From the NCBI GenBank assembly GCA_030627225.1, contig DAOUSM010000043.1:1-7141 (forward strand): DNA of 7,141 nucleotides, read 5' to 3'. A program made the translations under genes and the position numbers. Source of the DNA: Candidatus Bathyarchaeota archaeon (GTDB taxonomy: Archaea; Thermoproteota; Bathyarchaeia; Bathyarchaeales; Bathycorpusculaceae). The notes under the pieces were generated by a model. The model did not search any database. It had not been told where the DNA came from and saw nothing but the letters and a program-made list of their open reading frames with translations. Of this stretch, positions 4,202-7,141 are shown piece after piece (position 1 is the stretch's first letter; each line of letters starts with the position of its first letter).

Positions 4202-6588
4202 CCTTAAGTCTCTACATTCGCAGAGAAACTTCGTTCCCGCTTTTTGAAGTAAACATGCTTAAGGCAACGGACCAGCAGCTTTTGGAAATTAGCAGAGAGC
4301 TGGGCATAGGCTTAAACTTGCAAGAGATGAAGGCTGTTCAGAGATATTTTAGAGAAAAAGGGCGGAATCCAACAGATGTGGAGCTTCAAACCATAGGGCA
4401 GACATGGTCTGAGCATTGCTTCCACAAAACCTTCAAAGGAAAAATAAAAATTAACGGAAAAGAGATTGATAGCCTCTTTAAAACGTACATCGCAAAGGCT
4501 ACCGAAGAAATTAATCCGCGCTGGTGCTTCTCCGTTTTTGAAGACAATGCGGGCATAATCCATTTTGATAAGGGTTATGGAATAGCAGTCAAGGTTGAAA
4601 CCCATAATCATCCATCGGCAATAGAGCCTTTTGGCGGTGCAGCCACAGGCGTAGGCGGAGTGATCCGTGACATTTTGGGTGTTTGGGCGGACCCTATTGC
4701 GTGTACTGATGTTTTGGGTTTTGGTCCTTTGGATTATGATTATGAAAAATTGCCGCCGGGTGTGAAGCATCCGAAATATGTTCACATGGGTGTTGTAGCG
4801 GGTATTGGTAGCTATGGTAATAATATGGGAATCCCGACGGTGAACGGAGCCATATACTTTGATGAAAGTTACGTTGGAAACGTCGTTGTTTATTGCGGAT
4901 GCATCGGGTTGCTTCCACTGAAAAAGTTTAGGAGAAAAGCCAAACCAAGTGACATAATCGTTTTAGCTGGAGGAAAAACTGGTCGCGATGGCATTCACGG
5001 CGTAACCTTTGCATCTGCTGAACTGACGGAAAAATCAGAAGAGGTTTCTAGACCAGCAGTTCAGATTGCAAACCCGATTGAGGAGGAAAAGTTGAAAAGG
5101 GCTATAATTGAAATTCGAGACTTGGAGCTGGCATCAGCAATAACGGACTTGGGCGGTGGCGGTTTATCATCTGCCGTTGGCGAAACCGCAAAAAGGTTCA
5201 ACTGTGGAGCAGTCGTAGAGCTTGAAAAGGTTCCGCTGAAGTATCCGGGTTTAGCTCCATGGGAAATTTACGTTTCCGAATCACAGGAAAGAATGCTTTC
5301 GGCTGTGCCTCCCGAGAACCTTGAACAGGTGTTGGAAATTTTTGAGAATGAGGATGTTGAAGCTACCGCTATTGGAAAGTATACTGCAGACGGAGTTTTG
5401 CGGATTTATCATCAAGGCGAGAAAGTTGCGGAAATGGATATCTCCTTCCTTTTTGAACCACCAAAAGCCTTGAGAACCGCGGAATATAAACCACTAAGTT
5501 TGGAAGAACCTCAGTTTCCAGAGCCAGAAAACCTAACTGAAACACTTCTGCAGCTTTTATCTTCACCAAACATTGCAAGTAAGGAAAGTGTGATACGCAC
5601 CTACGACCATGAGGTAAAAGGAAACACTGTGCTTAAGCCTCTGCAAGGCGAGTATGGTGGACCGAATGATGCGGCTGTAATAAAGCCTTTGAAAGATTCT
5701 TGGAAGGGTGTAGCTGTTTCGTGTGGAATGAATCCAAATTATGGGAAAATTGATGCCTATTGGATGACTGCTTCAGCAATAGATGAGGCAATAAGAAATA
5801 ATGTGGCTGTTGGCGGCAGAAGAATAGCTTTGCTTGACAATTTCACGTGGGGGAATCCAGAAAAACCAGAAAGGTTAGGCAGTCTTGTAAAGGCTTGTGA
5901 AGCATGTTACGATTTCGCAACAGCCTTTAAGACACCTTTTATTTCTGGTAAAGACAGCCTTTACAACGAGTCTCCACTCGGACCAGTAACACCGACACTT
6001 TTAATCACGGCTTTAGGCATCGTTCCAGACATTCGTTTAACAGTTTCAATGGATGTCAAAGCGCCAAATGACTTAATCTACATTGTTGGGCAAACCTTTC
6101 ATGAGTTAGGAGGCTCAGAATATTATAGGCTGAAGGGTTTTCTTGGGAAATCTATGCCTAAAGTGCGACCTAATCAAGCCAGAAAAACGTTCAGAGCCGT
6201 TACTCGGGCTATTGATTTAGGATTGGTCAGGGCTTGTCATGATTTGTCCGAGGGCGGTTTGGCTGTGGCGGCTGCGGAGATGGCTTTCGCTGGTGGATAT
6301 GGAATGGAACTGGATTTACGAAAGGTTCCACGAAAAGTATTGAACCGCAATGACTTTGTTCTTTTCGCTGAATCTAATAGCCGCTTCTTAGTAGAGGTTT
6401 CAGAAAAAGCAAAAGAAGATTTCGAGGCATTAATGAACGGAAAAATTTACGCTGAAATAGGGAAGGTTACGAAAACTCCACGGCTTTGCATCCATGGATT
6501 AAACGGTGAAATTGTTGTAGACGCTCTGCTCAGTGATTTATTGGCAGGTTGGAAGCGAACATTCAGCAGCGGGAGTTTACAGCCGTGA
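4198..6588 (+). CDS. purL: FGAM synthase large subunit PurL (separate-subunit type)
   Basis: PurL binds FGAR and ATP and uses ammonia delivered from PurQ to make FGAM. The 796-residue product has two tandem PurM-like halves. The first carries WSEHC with the catalytic histidine (70-74), KVETHNHPS (132-140), FGGAATGVGGVIRD (145-158), GGKTGRDGIHG (258-268), DLGGGGLSSAVGE (317-329) and SESQERM (360-366). The second carries GGPNDAAV (487-494), FISGKDSLYNES (581-592), GGSEYY (638-643) and CHDLSEGGLAVA (680-691). No glutaminase domain is fused, matching the separate purQ. It is longer than compact bacterial small PurL (about 600-740). The ATG at 4198 overlaps the purS stop and has GAGGA 6 bases upstream; an ATG at 4255 would remove 19 residues before the usual conserved start. 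I prefer 4198 because of the coupling signal. Confidence 0.94.
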   Translation: MTLSLYIRRETSFPLFEVNMLKATDQQLLEISRELGIGLNLQEMKAVQRYFREKGRNPTDVELQTIGQTWSEHCFHKTFKGKIKINGKEIDSLFKTYIAKATEEINPRWCFSVFEDNAGIIHFDKGYGIAVKVETHNHPSAIEPFGGAATGVGGVIRDILGVWADPIACTDVLGFGPLDYDYEKLPPGVKHPKYVHMGVVAGIGSYGNNMGIPTVNGAIYFDESYVGNVVVYCGCIGLLPLKKFRRKAKPSDIIVLAGGKTGRDGIHGVTFASAELTEKSEEVSRPAVQIANPIEEEKLKRAIIEIRDLELASAITDLGGGGLSSAVGETAKRFNCGAVVELEKVPLKYPGLAPWEIYVSESQERMLSAVPPENLEQVLEIFENEDVEATAIGKYTADGVLRIYHQGEKVAEMDISFLFEPPKALRTAEYKPLSLEEPQFPEPENLTETLLQLLSSPNIASKESVIRTYDHEVKGNTVLKPLQGEYGGPNDAAVIKPLKDSWKGVAVSCGMNPNYGKIDAYWMTASAIDEAIRNNVAVGGRRIALLDNFTWGNPEKPERLGSLVKACEACYDFATAFKTPFISGKDSLYNESPLGPVTPTLLITALGIVPDIRLTVSMDVKAPNDLIYIVGQTFHELGGSEYYRLKGFLGKSMPKVRPNQARKTFRAVTRAIDLGLVRACHDLSEGGLAVAAAEMAFAGGYGMELDLRKVPRKVLNRNDFVLFAESNSRFLVEVSEKAKEDFEALMNGKIYAEIGKVTKTPRLCIHGLNGEIVVDALLSDLLAGWKRTFSSGSLQP

Positions 6589-7141
6589 AACGTGAAGAGA
6601 TCAAGGTTTGCGTCTTGCGTGTAGGTGGAACAAACTGTGACGCAGAAACAAAATGCTCACTTGAAGAATTGGGTGTCCAGGCTGAGGTTGTGCATGTAAA
6701 CGAGGTTGTTAAACGCCGAAACCTTCTGGAATATAACGCTTTGATTTTTCCGGGTGGCTTCTCTTATGGGGATTATGTGCGGGCTGGAGCAATATGGGCT
6801 AAATGGATAATTGCTAAATTAGGCAAGGAGCTAAAAGCTTTTGTTGACGAAAATCGTCCGATACTCGGAATTTGTAACGGTTTTCAAGTGCTTGTTGAAG
6901 CCGGTTTACTTCCGGGATTTGAAGGAATAAGTCCGTATCCTGAGGCAGCCCTAGCAACAAATGTTCCACCTGGCTATAATTGCCGCTGGGTTCACATCAA
7001 ACACGAAAACAAAGGAAAATGCATATTCACTTGGAAAGTTCCTAAAGGAAAAATCTTGCGGATGCCGGTTGCCCACGCAGAAGGCAGATTCATATTCGCA
7101 AAAGAAAAGGAAAAACAGTATTTGGAAAGACTTTATGAAAA
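6585..7141 (+). CDS. purQ: FGAM synthase glutaminase subunit PurQ (3' partial)
   Basis: A frame beginning with GTG at 6585 stays open to the right edge, giving 185 complete codons. The start overlaps the purL stop as GTGA, with GGGAG 9 bases upstream. It is a class I glutamine amidotransferase that hydrolyses glutamine to supply ammonia to PurL. RVGGTNCDAET (12-22) is the PurQ N-terminal signature, with glycine where a proline is usual. FPGGFSYGDYVRAG (55-68) is the oxyanion-side block, GICNGFQVL (95-103) holds the nucleophile C97, and AHAEGRF (163-169) supplies catalytic H164 and E166. The full triad is therefore inside the window. The missing C-terminus should be a few dozen to about 90 residues, judging from family lengths. 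The gene ends the purS-purL-purQ cluster. Confidence 0.95.
   Translation, partial: MKREEIKVCVLRVGGTNCDAETKCSLEELGVQAEVVHVNEVVKRRNLLEYNALIFPGGFSYGDYVRAGAIWAKWIIAKLGKELKAFVDENRPILGICNGFQVLVEAGLLPGFEGISPYPEAALATNVPPGYNCRWVHIKHENKGKCIFTWKVPKGKILRMPVAHAEGRFIFAKEKEKQYLERLYE

Noticed and set aside
4312..4785. A 157-residue minus-strand open frame inside purL
   Set aside because: It is antisense to the most conserved part of PurL and shows no domain or start signal.
1..7141. CRISPR arrays, insertion sequences, attachment sites or defence genes
   Set aside because: No regularly spaced repeats, terminal inverted repeats, transposase or integrase motifs were seen; all long frames are housekeeping enzymes.

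Overview
The window reads as an archaeal chromosome segment carrying two housekeeping gene blocks, with a small winged-helix regulator between them. The archaeal assignment rests on three things: a short winged-helix protein of the type common in archaea, TATA-like boxes about 25 bases before start codons, and a purS-purL-purQ cluster with an archaeal-type PurM. Protein style (moderate GC, lysine/glutamate-rich enzymes) would fit the Bathyarchaeia/Thermoproteota area, but that placement is an inference from memory and not a measured phylogeny.

Bases 1-2287 hold three tightly packed plus-strand genes for a 2-oxoacid:ferredoxin oxidoreductase, most likely 2-oxoglutarate-specific: korA (alpha, cut by the left edge), korB (beta, thiamine diphosphate and Fe-S binding) and korC (gamma). 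korA and korB overlap by 8 bases. korC has no ATG, GTG or TTG that would include its conserved glycine-rich N-terminus. Its start is most simply an ATT that overlaps the korB stop (ATTGA), so a caller limited to standard starts would shorten it by 19 residues.

Bases 2295-2591 encode, on the minus strand, a 98-residue winged helix-turn-helix protein that converges on korC with only 7 bases between the stops. The 218-base gap to purM (2592-2809) is shared by two divergent promoters. It contains an 18-bp perfect-arm inverted repeat on the regulator side and a 12-bp palindrome on the purM side; both contain the octamer ATATGTAT. They are candidate operators, or TATA elements, that could tie the regulator to itself and to purM.

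Bases 2810-7141 carry purine biosynthesis genes: purM (AIR synthetase, with several changed signature motifs), then purS, purL and purQ (cut by the right edge), the three parts of FGAM synthase. PurSLQ convert FGAR to FGAM using glutamine and ATP, and PurM closes FGAM to AIR, so the block covers two consecutive pathway steps. purS has its own TATA-like promoter that predicts a leaderless transcript. purL and purQ are joined by 4-base ATGA and GTGA overlaps.

I see no mobile element, CRISPR array, tRNA or rRNA. I did not find a clearly new biological system. The points most worth checking are the korC start, the divergent PurM motifs and the paired palindromes around the regulator.
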